From assembly GCF_900114005.1 (NCBI RefSeq), contig NZ_FORM01000004.1:1-64000 (forward strand): a stretch of DNA of 64,000 nucleotides, written 5' to 3'. The DNA comes from Olleya namhaensis. GTDB taxonomy: Bacteria > Bacteroidota > Bacteroidia > Flavobacteriales > Flavobacteriaceae. The notes under the pieces are model-generated. The model saw nothing but the letters and a program-made list of their open reading frames with translations, ran no database searches and was not told where the DNA came from. Shown piece by piece: positions 41,411-51,010 of this stretch (positions are counted from its first letter, which is position 1; each line of letters opens with the position of its first letter). The translations under genes and the position numbers were made by a program.

Positions 41411-43249
41411 TTAATAGTTTACGTAAACCCAGCCTGTTTTTGTAGGATAATTCGGGTCTTTGAGGTGAAGAACATAAAAATAAGTACCGACAGGAACGGT
41501 TTTTCCATGGTTAGTTAACCCTTGATTTATTTGACCATACCATTTGGTATTATCATTTCCTTTAAAAACTAAAGTACCATAACGATTGTAGATTAAAAGG
41601 TCGTGATTTTCAAATATGGAATACAAACCTTGAATATTAAAATAATCGTTTATTGAATCTTGATTAGGAGAAAATCCTTGAGGTATGTAAGGTGGACAGT
41701 TTTGGGTTACTAACTGAAACGTGTATATGTCAAAGCATTGGTCTGTTTCTGCTTTTATAAAAATGTTTTGCGGTGTAGTATTAGCTATGTAGTTATTTGG
41801 ATTGGTAATAGCGGTGTTACTTGTTATATCATCAAGCGTTTCGTAAAACAGAAAATTAGAATATTGACTTTGATTGATTTGTGATAACGCTTGCGTTAAA
41901 TCAAAAATGGCACTATTATAACCTTGATTACATTCTAAAAGAGAATCTATAATAATAGTTTCTGGAAATGCTATTAATGTTATGGCTTGATTAGTTGTAT
42001 TATTTTCCTCGTTAGTTTCAGTTATTATCCCTTCGTTGTTTCCGTTGTTATCTATTGCAAGTTGGATATTAAAATTATCCGGAACGTTATCCGGAATTTG
42101 GATTGTAATTTGACTGGTTTCATTACCATCAATTGGTATGTCATTAGTAGTTTGACTTTGTGCGACTAATAGGGTGTCAATAAAAAAAGCAATTGGAGTG
42201 TTAGCCGATAATATATCTGTACTATTAGTGTTAAAAACAGTGTAGTCTATAGTGACTAATCTACTTGCACAACTAACATTATAGGTATTGACCATTATGG
42301 TAGCATCGGGTAATTGACTATTTAGTACTGTAATTATATTATTTATAATTATTAAATCAGCTCTAAAGATTCCGTTAGTGTCCGTTGCTCCAGTTGTTAG
42401 GTTAATTGTTACTTCGGTATCGCCAATTTGAATATTGTTTTCAATGTTATAAACGTCTAAATCGACGTTATAAAAATCAGTAGCATTAGTAAAACTATTG
42501 GTGCCATTAAAGGCATTATCTGCTAAATTTAGTGGAGGATTAGATAAGGTGTTTCCGTTAATAGATAGGGATTCTCCATAATTTAAAGCATTATCGCCTT
42601 CCCAAGCTAAAAAACCTATTTTAGCATTATTATTGTCCAAAACGTTTATGTTTTCTAGCACTATTGTTTTGTCTTGTACGTCTCCATTTATAATTTCTAA
42701 ACCTAAAAAAAGATTGATTTGATTTAAAGGCAGCGTATCGTCTTGGTATATCACGTATAAACTCCAACCAGCATAATTTGTTCTGTTTTCACAATATCCA
42801 GGTGTGTTGGCTAATACATCAGCAATGTCTAAGTCGGAAAATACGTAAGTTCCATCACCTTCAGTAATAATTTGACCGGTAACATCGGCGTAACTAGCAA
42901 AATAAGTTAGTTGATTGGTTGTTCCTTCATTATAGTTTACAGTGTACGTGTCCTCTGCGACTATGGCAGTTGTGTTTAATGTAACCGTGGTATCTCCCGG
43001 TCCAGAACCAGACCAAAATAAATAGGCAGCAGTAATGCTAGTATTTGTGGGTAGGTTTAAGGTTGCTTGAGAGGAGGGAAGGATCTCGCAAAAACTTTGT
43101 GATAAGTTGTTTTCAGCTTGATTTAAAGTGTTCCCAATGGCGGTATAATCGTATCTACCATTAAATTGTTGAAACAGTGTAATATCTTGTGCATGTGCTT
43201 GTTTAAAGCAAAGTAGTAAACATAAAAAAGCAAAATACAATTGTTTCAT
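41411..43249 (-). CDS. T9SS type-B surface protein with CARDB-like domain (612 aa)
   Basis: An exported protein with a signal peptide (MKQLYFAFLCLLLCFKQAHAQ). An N-terminal beta-rich region (~22-310, with ITAAYLFWSGSGPGD and GWSLYVIYQDD) is typical of repeat-free flavobacterial surface proteins. A CARDB-like domain (~315-430: CASRLVTIDYTVFN, PIAFFIDTLLVAQS, NEENNTTNQ) follows, then one paralogue-type repeat (CNQGYNSAIFDLT), and the type-B sorting domain (IPQGFSPNQDSINDYFNI, LIYNRYGTLVF, GWVYVNY). It lies 32 bases after the preceding gene with no promoter, so co-transcribed with the next two upstream genes. It differs from the other four by lacking long repeat arrays. Confidence 0.85.
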   Translation of the reverse strand: MKQLYFAFLCLLLCFKQAHAQDITLFQQFNGRYDYTAIGNTLNQAENNLSQSFCEILPSSQATLNLPTNTSITAAYLFWSGSGPGDTTVTLNTTAIVAEDTYTVNYNEGTTNQLTYFASYADVTGQIITEGDGTYVFSDLDIADVLANTPGYCENRTNYAGWSLYVIYQDDTLPLNQINLFLGLEIINGDVQDKTIVLENINVLDNNNAKIGFLAWEGDNALNYGESLSINGNTLSNPPLNLADNAFNGTNSFTNATDFYNVDLDVYNIENNIQIGDTEVTINLTTGATDTNGIFRADLIIINNIITVLNSQLPDATIMVNTYNVSCASRLVTIDYTVFNTNSTDILSANTPIAFFIDTLLVAQSQTTNDIPIDGNETSQITIQIPDNVPDNFNIQLAIDNNGNNEGIITETNEENNTTNQAITLIAFPETIIIDSLLECNQGYNSAIFDLTQALSQINQSQYSNFLFYETLDDITSNTAITNPNNYIANTTPQNIFIKAETDQCFDIYTFQLVTQNCPPYIPQGFSPNQDSINDYFNIQGLYSIFENHDLLIYNRYGTLVFKGNDNTKWYGQINQGLTNHGKTVPVGTYFYVLHLKDPNYPTKTGWVYVNY

Positions 43250-43281
43250 TGGTCCTTGGGGTTCCTTAAAAATACAACATA

Positions 43282-45735
43282 TTATCGTTTTAAAGTAAAG
43301 TGGTTTTTATAAACTCGACCATCTTCTAGCTTAACAATAAACCAATAATCATTTGTCGGCATTGGCAAGCCATTAAAAGTACCGTCCCAACCTGTGTTTA
43401 ATGCAGTAAATTCTTTTAATAGTTTTCCATATCTATCAAAAATTTGAATGGTTGAATTTGGTTGAAACTGATTGGAGGCACCATAAATTTGCCAAAAATC
43501 ATTTTCGCCATCATTATTAGGTGTAAAAAATAAAGGAAAGCCAATTACGGATAGTTGTTGGTTAACAGTCCCACAATCGTTTTTTACATCTTTAACATTA
43601 ACGGTATAAAATCCTGGAGAGATATTATTAAATACATTACTGTCTTGGAAACCTGTGCTTTCTCCTAAAAAATCTATAAGTTCAAATTCATAGTCACCTT
43701 CTCCGGAGGTTAGCACCGTGACTTGGTTTTCATCTATAGTGCTATCAACAACCAAAATATCATTAATAGTAGCAATATTAGAAGGGGTTACGGTTATAGT
43801 TTTGACCTTGGAGCACCCTAAGCTATTAGTGACTGTAACAGTATAACTATCAATAGTATTTACATCTATACTAGTTGTTGTTTCGCTTGTATTCCAACTA
43901 TAGGTATAATTATTTAAAATATCATCAGTATTTCCTGCAGTTAAGTTTATAGTTTCAGGATAGTTATTTAAACAATAAAACAATGTTTGATCGTCTTCAA
44001 TTTGAGGTAATGGTATGATGGTTAAAGTAACTTGGTTTATCCCGTAACAAGCATTGTTGTCTTCAACTCTAACGTAAATAGTTTGATTATACGGCACTGT
44101 ATTAGTGTAGTTATTGGGTAGTTGGTTTTGTTCTAAAAGCGCATCGTTATAATTTTCGTAATAGTTAATGGTTAAATCTGCAGGGAGACCAATTAATATA
44201 TCTGCGGAAAAATCGCTTAAATTAAAGGTGTTTAAACCATCTTCAGAATCTGCGTCGTCACAAACAGGAGCTGCATCATAATTACTAATTGATGTTGTGC
44301 TGACTTCTAAAGTTAAGGTCGCAGTTGCAAAACAGTTGGTGTTTGGGTTAGTTACAACAGCGGTAATAGTTTGCGGATTGCTAATGTTGCTATACCCTAA
44401 GCTATTTATGGCATTTGTTTGGCTTAAAGCCGAAATTGCATCTGGGTAAAAAACAATGTTTCTATCAGTAAATCCTGCTGTTAGGTCATCAAATGCTTCG
44501 TCTAAATTAAAAATTGTAAACCCATCAATTGAACCATCTTCATCACATTGAAACAGAGAACTGTCATTGGTAATTATAGCTTCATTCACTATTAAATTTA
44601 ATGCTATTGTAGATACACAACCTGGATTTGATACGTTTTCTACTCTAACAAAAACGGTCTGTAAATCGGGAGTCGTATTATAATAGTTATCCGCTAAAAC
44701 ATTTGTGTTATTGGATGCATCTATAGTTGTTGGATGGTATGAAAAAGTAAAATCAGAAGTATTTGCACCACCAATTTCGGTATTTTTATTAGGTAAATAA
44801 AAAAAAGATTGACCATTGGTATTGCTACCGTCCGAAGCGTCATCGCAAACTTGATAATCTGAAGGTGCATTTATTGCGGGACCAGTGCCTATGATTAATT
44901 CAAACGGAACAATAGTATAGCAATTAGTTATTGTATTGGTTAATCTGCTATAGATGGTTTGAGGATTAGTCAAGTTGGTATATGGACTTAGTAATGCGTT
45001 TGTATTTATATTGGCATCACTTTCTGTTTCGTGATAAGTAATCGTTACATTATTTTGACCACCTATAATTGTAGGTGTGTTTTCTTCTAAATTAAATGAT
45101 GTAATACCGTCATCAAACGGACTTGTTAGGTCACAGTTTTCAATTGCAATTTGATTAGCGTTAAAAGCAGCGCTAGTTGGAGGTTCTGAAAATTGTGCAG
45201 TTCCAGTCCAATCAATACTAAATGGGCTGTTACCAACAGGTCTATCTATGACAATATAATAAGAGTCTCCTGCGCTAACATTAATGGCGCTTACAAAACT
45301 ATTACCATCTACTCCAGGACCTTCCGCTGTATCTGAAGCGGTAGCGCTTAATCCTGTTAAGTTATTGCCTTGATTGGCTGCTTGTGGGTTGGTGGTGGAG
45401 CATCTTATTGCTTGACCTATATTACCACAGGACACGTTTGGTCCAAAAATAAAAAAATCATAATCTTCTGTTATAGCATTACTGTCTGGTGTAAGTGTAA
45501 ATGCTAAAGTTCCACTATTTACTGTGGTTACTTTTAGCCATATACTATTGTTTTCTTGACTAGAGCAGGTGTTGCTTCCTGATAATTCTTGTGTACCAAT
45601 ACCGTTAACATCTAAGCTAACGTTAGAGTTTCCGCATACCGTGATGGCATCGATACAATCTGTTGGTTGTTGCGAGTATCCAAAAGAGTAGATAAATAAA
45701 CAAACAAGAAATAGGGTTTTATTAAGTGATTTCAA
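43282..45735 (-). CDS. Multi-repeat T9SS type-B surface protein (817 aa)
   Basis: Signal peptide (~21 residues, ends YSQ), then a ~170-residue beta domain with four or more Cys (AITVCGNSNV, SNTCSSQENNSIWLKVTT) resembling surface-attached carbohydrate-binding-like modules. Four ~100-residue repeats start at CDLTSPFDDGITSFNL, CDDASDGSNTNGQSFFYL, CDEDGSIDGFTIFNL and CDDADSEDGLNTFNL. An Ig-like unit (CLNNYPETINLTAG) precedes the sorting domain (FFTPNNDGENDFWQI, IQIFDRYGKLLKEF, FNGLPMPTNDYWF, HFTLKR). Its sequence after the first repeats is very close to that of the 1113-residue neighbour, which suggests gene duplication. A 1-bp gap to that gene implies one transcript. Confidence 0.88.
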   Translation of the reverse strand: MKSLNKTLFLVCLFIYSFGYSQQPTDCIDAITVCGNSNVSLDVNGIGTQELSGSNTCSSQENNSIWLKVTTVNSGTLAFTLTPDSNAITEDYDFFIFGPNVSCGNIGQAIRCSTTNPQAANQGNNLTGLSATASDTAEGPGVDGNSFVSAINVSAGDSYYIVIDRPVGNSPFSIDWTGTAQFSEPPTSAAFNANQIAIENCDLTSPFDDGITSFNLEENTPTIIGGQNNVTITYHETESDANINTNALLSPYTNLTNPQTIYSRLTNTITNCYTIVPFELIIGTGPAINAPSDYQVCDDASDGSNTNGQSFFYLPNKNTEIGGANTSDFTFSYHPTTIDASNNTNVLADNYYNTTPDLQTVFVRVENVSNPGCVSTIALNLIVNEAIITNDSSLFQCDEDGSIDGFTIFNLDEAFDDLTAGFTDRNIVFYPDAISALSQTNAINSLGYSNISNPQTITAVVTNPNTNCFATATLTLEVSTTSISNYDAAPVCDDADSEDGLNTFNLSDFSADILIGLPADLTINYYENYNDALLEQNQLPNNYTNTVPYNQTIYVRVEDNNACYGINQVTLTIIPLPQIEDDQTLFYCLNNYPETINLTAGNTDDILNNYTYSWNTSETTTSIDVNTIDSYTVTVTNSLGCSKVKTITVTPSNIATINDILVVDSTIDENQVTVLTSGEGDYEFELIDFLGESTGFQDSNVFNNISPGFYTVNVKDVKNDCGTVNQQLSVIGFPLFFTPNNDGENDFWQIYGASNQFQPNSTIQIFDRYGKLLKEFTALNTGWDGTFNGLPMPTNDYWFIVKLEDGRVYKNHFTLKR

Positions 45736-45736
45736 A

Positions 45737-48700
45737 TTATCTTTTTAAAGTAAAGTGGTTTTTGTAAAGCCTTCCGTCTTGAAGTTTTACAGTAAACCAA
45801 TAGTCATTTGTTGGTAAAGGTAGACCATTAAAAGTACCATCCCAACCTTTGCTACTAGGTGTAAACTGTTTTAGTAATTTACCATATCTATCAAAAATTT
45901 GAATGACAGAATTAGGCTGAAATTGACTTGAAACGCCATAGACTTGCCAATAATCGTTTTGACCATCGTTGTTTGGCGTAAAGAAAAGCGGAAAGCCTAC
46001 TACAGAAAATAGTTGGTCAATTGTTCCGCAGTTATTTTTTATATCTTTTACGTTTACTGAATAAATTCCAGGTTTAACATTACTGAATATATTACTAGAT
46101 TGAAAGCCTGACGATAGGTTTTCGGCATCTATTAATTCAAAAGTATAATCACCTTCTCCTGATGCAATAATAGTAACAACGTTATTGGTTATGTTACCAT
46201 CAATGACCTCAATGTTTTCAATGGTTGCTATGTTTGAAGCTTCTACTATAATCGTTTTTGTTTTTTCGCAGCCTTCTGCGGTACTTGCTGTTACGGTGTA
46301 TGTTCCTGCAGCATTTATTTCAATTGTTGCTGTAGTTTCATTTGTAGACCAATTATAACTATAGCTATTGTTGGTTGGGTTTGAAGCTGTTAATTCTATA
46401 GTCTCAGGAAATTCATTTAAACAATAAAAAACAGTTTCGTCTTCAGACAATTCAGGTAACGGGTTAATGGTTAATAGGACTTCATTAATACCGTAACAAG
46501 CATTATTGTTTTCTGCTCTGGCGTAAATAACTTGACTGTATGGTGTTGTATTGGTATATGTAATTGGTAGTGAATTAATTTCAATTAAAGCATCGTTATA
46601 TGTTTCGTAGTAATTAATTGTAAGATCATTAGGAAGCCCGTTTAATATTTCGGTTGAAAAGACGTCTAAATTAAACGTGTTAATACCATCTTCTGATTCT
46701 AGCTCATCACATACAGGTGGCGCTATAAAGTTATTAGTTTGTGTGACGCTAACATCTAAAGTTAATGTGGCAATAGACTTGCAATTAGTAGTGTTGTCTG
46801 TCACTACGGTATAAAGTGTTTGAGGACTTGAGTTGTTATTGTAAGCGCTTCCGTCTATGGCATTAGTTTCTGCTACAGCATCGGACATATTATTATAAAA
46901 AGCTGTTGAGGTATTTGAAGTGTTGTTGGTAATTTCAGGTATGCTTTCGTTAAGATTAAAGGTGGTTAATCCATCTGCAATACCATCTTGATCACATTGA
47001 AAAAGTATTACATCCAATGCAATAGGGACAGGATTGATTGTAATTTCAAAACTTCCTGTATTAAAACAGGTTGGATTGTCAATATTTTCTAGTCTAACAA
47101 AAAGCGTTTGATTTACTGGCGTTGTATTATAATAATTGTTTGGCAGAGGGTTATTATTTATATCGGCATCTGCCTGAGAAATATGATACGAAATAGCATA
47201 TGTTAATACGCTTTGATCATTATAGACCTGATCATTAAAATCTGCTAAATTTAGTGTGGTTTGACCGTTGCTGTCATCTCCATCAGTCATATCGTCACAA
47301 ATAATAAATGGTGCTAAGCTATCGATTTCAGGTTTATCCGATACTTTAATTATAAAACTTGTTGTGTCATAGCAATTAGGATTTCCGTTATTAAAGACTC
47401 TAGCAAAAATGGTTTCTTCAGGAGCAGTGTTAGTGTAAATACTACTTAGAGGGTTTTGATTTAAGTCAGCATCTATTTGAGATGAAAAATAATTTACGGT
47501 ATAAGTGTCTGAGGGTTGATCACCTAATATAGTTGCATCTTGGTCAAAAAGACTAAATGGAAATACTAATGCATTAGTATCATCACAAATAATCATGTCA
47601 TCAGGTTGCGTTGCTATCGGAATTTCAAAATAAGTAACAACTGCTTGACCTTCTTTTTTGTCGCAATCAATATTATTTATTTCTATTAAAACCTCATAAT
47701 TACCATTTTCTGAAATTAACAGTTCATTTACAATCGTGGGGGTTGGTATTTCTATTCCGTCTACGGTCCATGTGTAAACTGCTCCTGGGATATCTTCTGC
47801 AATTAAGGTGTAGTAATCACCTATGCATAGTGGTAAATCAATACTATTTGAAGCATCTGTTGGTATTATATCTATTTTTTCAGAGAAAAAAGAGGCTATA
47901 AAAGGCGGTAAACCTTGTCTAGAGCTTCGTCCATTTAAATCTATGGCTTGATGTTGGTAGTTTGGTGCGATGACACTATTAGGGTTATTTATAACACTTA
48001 AATAAGGTGTTCCTTGGTCATAAGTAGCACTCAAAGATCTGTATATTTTAAGATCGGGACCTAACTGTAATGCACTTCTGTACATAACTCTTTGGTCTAA
48101 AACTTGCTCTGTAAGACTTATGTTAGGTGCTGTTAAATTATACTGAAGTAATGCACCATATTGTGCGCTTGGGTTGGTGAAATCTTCTGACAGTGTTTCA
48201 AAATAAGTCGAAACATATAATATTTGATTATTAGGAGAAAACTCTATTCCGTATGGGGATTGAGGTTTATTGGTCGGTGAGAATTGGGTGTTAATTTGTT
48301 GTGGATTGCTAACTATTCCCGTTGCCTTATCAAAATCAAAAAGGTAAAGCCCATCCGCGACATTAGCACAAGCTAATTTAGTACCGTCAGGGGAAAACTT
48401 AAGGTAACCTCTTCTTTCTGAAATAGTAAATGGTAAAGTAGAAACTACAGGAGTTAAATTTACGCCCGATGCAGCACTGACTTCAAAAGCATAAAATGTA
48501 TTGTTATTATTGTCAACAGCATTTGCGTTTGTACGTGCATCATCATCAGCATAGGTAACAACCCATATGTTTTGAGATTGACAATCTTTTACTATGGCGC
48601 TTAATTTTTCTGAAGCTTTATTAAGTAAAAATTGATTTTTTAAGGTTACTGCGCCTAAACCGCCATTTAAGGACATATCTACAACAGAGTAGTTGAAACC

Positions 48701-49078
48701 ATTGTCAGGATTAGATTGGAAATTTGTATCCTGAGTAAAAATGTAAAAAATAGTCGTTGATTCCGGTTTTGGTACTATTATAGCAGATTGTGTGCTTGAT
48801 TGATTACCAAATAAACCTGTTCCATTTGGCATAATTGTATGCTGACTGGTATATACATTTTCACCGTTAGTATAAAACAACAAATTGCCATCACTATCTG
48901 ATATACTAGTACAGCCTTCCTCTGTAACTAATAACCCATCAGTTAATGCTGACACAGCATTGGTATTTGTATTAAAATTTATTCCTGCATTATTTCCAAA
49001 ATACCAGTTTGAAGCCTCATTTTGGGCTACAATGGTGTAACAAAAAAACAGGGAAAGGATTAATAATAGTTGCTTCAT
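45737..49078 (-). CDS. T9SS type-B surface protein with propeller-like N-terminus (1113 aa)
   Basis: Signal peptide (MKQLLLILSLFFCYTIVAQ). The N-terminal ~400 residues look like a beta-propeller (NWYFGNNAGINF, FYTNGENVYTSQ, YLKFSPDGTKLACAN, YGIEFSPNNQILYVST), a layout common in Bacteroidota surface proteins. An Ig-like unit (LPLCIGDYYTLIAED) and four paralogue-type repeats (CDDTNALVFPFSLF, CDDMTDGDDSNGQ, CDQDGIADGLTTFNL, CDELESEDGINTFNL) follow, then CLNEFPETIEL and the type-B sorting domain. First gene of a probable three-gene transcript with the 817- and 612-residue proteins. Confidence 0.88.
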   Translation of the reverse strand: MKQLLLILSLFFCYTIVAQNEASNWYFGNNAGINFNTNTNAVSALTDGLLVTEEGCTSISDSDGNLLFYTNGENVYTSQHTIMPNGTGLFGNQSSTQSAIIVPKPESTTIFYIFTQDTNFQSNPDNGFNYSVVDMSLNGGLGAVTLKNQFLLNKASEKLSAIVKDCQSQNIWVVTYADDDARTNANAVDNNNNTFYAFEVSAASGVNLTPVVSTLPFTISERRGYLKFSPDGTKLACANVADGLYLFDFDKATGIVSNPQQINTQFSPTNKPQSPYGIEFSPNNQILYVSTYFETLSEDFTNPSAQYGALLQYNLTAPNISLTEQVLDQRVMYRSALQLGPDLKIYRSLSATYDQGTPYLSVINNPNSVIAPNYQHQAIDLNGRSSRQGLPPFIASFFSEKIDIIPTDASNSIDLPLCIGDYYTLIAEDIPGAVYTWTVDGIEIPTPTIVNELLISENGNYEVLIEINNIDCDKKEGQAVVTYFEIPIATQPDDMIICDDTNALVFPFSLFDQDATILGDQPSDTYTVNYFSSQIDADLNQNPLSSIYTNTAPEETIFARVFNNGNPNCYDTTSFIIKVSDKPEIDSLAPFIICDDMTDGDDSNGQTTLNLADFNDQVYNDQSVLTYAISYHISQADADINNNPLPNNYYNTTPVNQTLFVRLENIDNPTCFNTGSFEITINPVPIALDVILFQCDQDGIADGLTTFNLNESIPEITNNTSNTSTAFYNNMSDAVAETNAIDGSAYNNNSSPQTLYTVVTDNTTNCKSIATLTLDVSVTQTNNFIAPPVCDELESEDGINTFNLDVFSTEILNGLPNDLTINYYETYNDALIEINSLPITYTNTTPYSQVIYARAENNNACYGINEVLLTINPLPELSEDETVFYCLNEFPETIELTASNPTNNSYSYNWSTNETTATIEINAAGTYTVTASTAEGCEKTKTIIVEASNIATIENIEVIDGNITNNVVTIIASGEGDYTFELIDAENLSSGFQSSNIFSNVKPGIYSVNVKDIKNNCGTIDQLFSVVGFPLFFTPNNDGQNDYWQVYGVSSQFQPNSVIQIFDRYGKLLKQFTPSSKGWDGTFNGLPLPTNDYWFTVKLQDGRLYKNHFTLKR

Positions 49079-49154
49079 ATTTTATGACTCTTGAAAGTAA
49101 AGATATTATAAAATATGTACTAATATAAAAGTTAGATGTTAAAAGGTATTCTGA

Positions 49155-49979
49155 CTATAGATCTCGTTTTTGTAATAGTTTGTATGACCCGTATATAAAT
49201 AGAGCAGTCCAAACCACAACAATCCCTATTTCATTCCAATGCACAGCATAGTCATAAAGGAGTTCTGTTTTTTCTGGCGACTTCATTAATACAATACGTC
49301 TAAAGGGCTCGTCTATTAATTTCCACATGGATTTTAATGGGAAATAATTTTGGATGTTAGTTGCTATGTCATCATCATAGTTTTTTGCTAGTATCGCATA
49401 TACAATCCATTCTAAAATAAAAAGGATAAACATAAAACCAAGCGCAAATGCTGATCGTTTGACTAATACGGCTAGAAAAAGACATAAACTAAAGAAGCCA
49501 ACAAGCTTAACAAAATAAGCTAATAAAAATATAATTTCGCTATGCATGTAATAGGCTTCCGTATCTCCGGAGTAATACAATCCAATACATAAAGTAATTA
49601 GTCCAATTAATAACGTGGATACCAAAGCAAAAAAGACAATAGCAATAAATTTGGAGAGTATAAATTCTTTCTTGCTTAAACCATCAATTAGGTTTTGCTT
49701 AATAGTTTTATTGCTATATTCATTACCAATCATACTTACTACAACAATAGCAAAAAACAGTTTGAATTGGGCTGTAAAAAAAGTTGTTATGTGCCAAATG
49801 TATGGAAAGTCAAAAATACCAACGCTTCCTAAATCTATCGTGAATAAGCCAAAAAAATTGATTTTAAATGACGATAATAATATTATAAAAAAGGGCAGTA
49901 TAAAAGAAAAAAAGATAAGTATTTTACTACTTCTGTTTTCTAGTAATTTTTGTAATTCTATGGATAATAGTCGAAACAT
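49155..49979 (-). CDS. ABC-2 type permease
   Basis: A 274-residue integral membrane protein with about six helices (first at ~20-42; others near 75-95, 110-135, 150-172, 178-198 and 245-265). It has the sequence style of ABC-2 permeases: FRLLSIELQKLLENRSSKILIFFSF and SMIGNEYSNKTIKQNLIDGLSKKEFILSKF. The adjacent ATPase gene (24 bases upstream) supplies the energy subunit. The substrate is unknown. Confidence 0.85.
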   Translation of the reverse strand: MFRLLSIELQKLLENRSSKILIFFSFILPFFIILLSSFKINFFGLFTIDLGSVGIFDFPYIWHITTFFTAQFKLFFAIVVVSMIGNEYSNKTIKQNLIDGLSKKEFILSKFIAIVFFALVSTLLIGLITLCIGLYYSGDTEAYYMHSEIIFLLAYFVKLVGFFSLCLFLAVLVKRSAFALGFMFILFILEWIVYAILAKNYDDDIATNIQNYFPLKSMWKLIDEPFRRIVLMKSPEKTELLYDYAVHWNEIGIVVVWTALFIYGSYKLLQKRDL

Positions 49980-50003
49980 GATTGCGGTTTGTTAAGGTAG
50001 TGG

Positions 50004-50912
50004 TTAGTTAGCGTCGTTTAGATCGTCTGTAAGTTGAAGGAATTGTTCTTCTAAACTTTCTTTTCTCAATACTAAGTGAGATAATAAAATGCCTTTTTCT
50101 AATAGCTCTTTGTTAAAAGCAGCAGCAGACATTGGTTGATCAATAAAAGCAGTTACTAAACCTTCCAGAATTTTGGTGCTTTTAACATTTGGATGCGCTT
50201 CTAGATAGTTAATTAAGTCATCAGTATTTTCGCTTTTTAATTCAAAAAAACCGTTGCTTGATATCATTTGATCTACAGGACCTTCATATAATTTTTCACC
50301 TTTTCTAAGTACGACAACATGAGAGCAAACTTTTTCTACTTCGTCCAATAAATGAGACGCTAATAAAATGGTAGTACCTTGACTGGCTATGTCTTGTATT
50401 ATTGCTCTAATTTGATGTATACCTTGGGGGTCTAAACCGTTTGTGGGCTCGTCTAAAATTAAAATTTCAGGATCGTTAAGTAAAGCGGATGCAATTGCTA
50501 GGCGCTGTTTCATCCCTAAAGAAAACGTTTTAAACTTACTGTCTTTTCGGTCTAAAAGACCTACTAATTCTAGTTTTTCGTTAATTTTATCTTCACTGAT
50601 TTCTTTAATTTTACATACTAATTTTAAGTTTTTGTATGCAGACATATAAGGGTAAAAGTTTGGACGCTCAATAATAGCTCCAACTCTTTTTAATGCTTGA
50701 TGTGTAGTGGTGTCTCCTCCAAACCAACTAAAGTTTCCGCTAGTAGCGTTGACAACATTTAAGGTAACACCCAAAGTGGTTGATTTTCCACTTCCGTTTG
50801 GTCCTAAAATACCATAAACGTTACCTTTTTGAATTGTAAAGGATAAATTATTGACAGCCGTTAAATTGCCATACTTTTTAGTAAGATTACTAATGCTAAG
50901 AATAGTTTCCAA
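50004..50912 (-). CDS. ABC transporter ATP-binding protein
   Basis: A 302-residue ATPase. Walker A is GPNGSGKST (~38-46), signature FSLGMKQRLAIA (~131-142), Walker B LILDEPTNGLDP (~154-165), switch His in ASHLLDE (~189). A C-terminal ~85-residue extension resembles that of CcmA/BcrA-type exporters. It forms one exporter with the permease that follows. Transcribed divergently from the kinase-like gene. Confidence 0.92.
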   Translation of the reverse strand: METILSISNLTKKYGNLTAVNNLSFTIQKGNVYGILGPNGSGKSTTLGVTLNVVNATSGNFSWFGGDTTTHQALKRVGAIIERPNFYPYMSAYKNLKLVCKIKEISEDKINEKLELVGLLDRKDSKFKTFSLGMKQRLAIASALLNDPEILILDEPTNGLDPQGIHQIRAIIQDIASQGTTILLASHLLDEVEKVCSHVVVLRKGEKLYEGPVDQMISSNGFFELKSENTDDLINYLEAHPNVKSTKILEGLVTAFIDQPMSAAAFNKELLEKGILLSHLVLRKESLEEQFLQLTDDLNDAN

Positions 50913-50987
50913 GATGTGTGGTTTTTTGATTGGTTTAATAGTAAGACGATAGATTGTTAAAAATGTTACAAATTAAAATATAGTTTA

Positions 50988-50995
50988 TAAATTTG
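50988..50995 (+). promoter_or_regulatory. -7 box for the 352-residue gene
   Basis: TAAATTTG lies 15 bases before the ATG at 51011. It overlaps the upstream TTG at 50993, ruling that codon out as start. Confidence 0.5.
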
Positions 50996-51010
50996 AGAAC
51001 AGATAAATTT

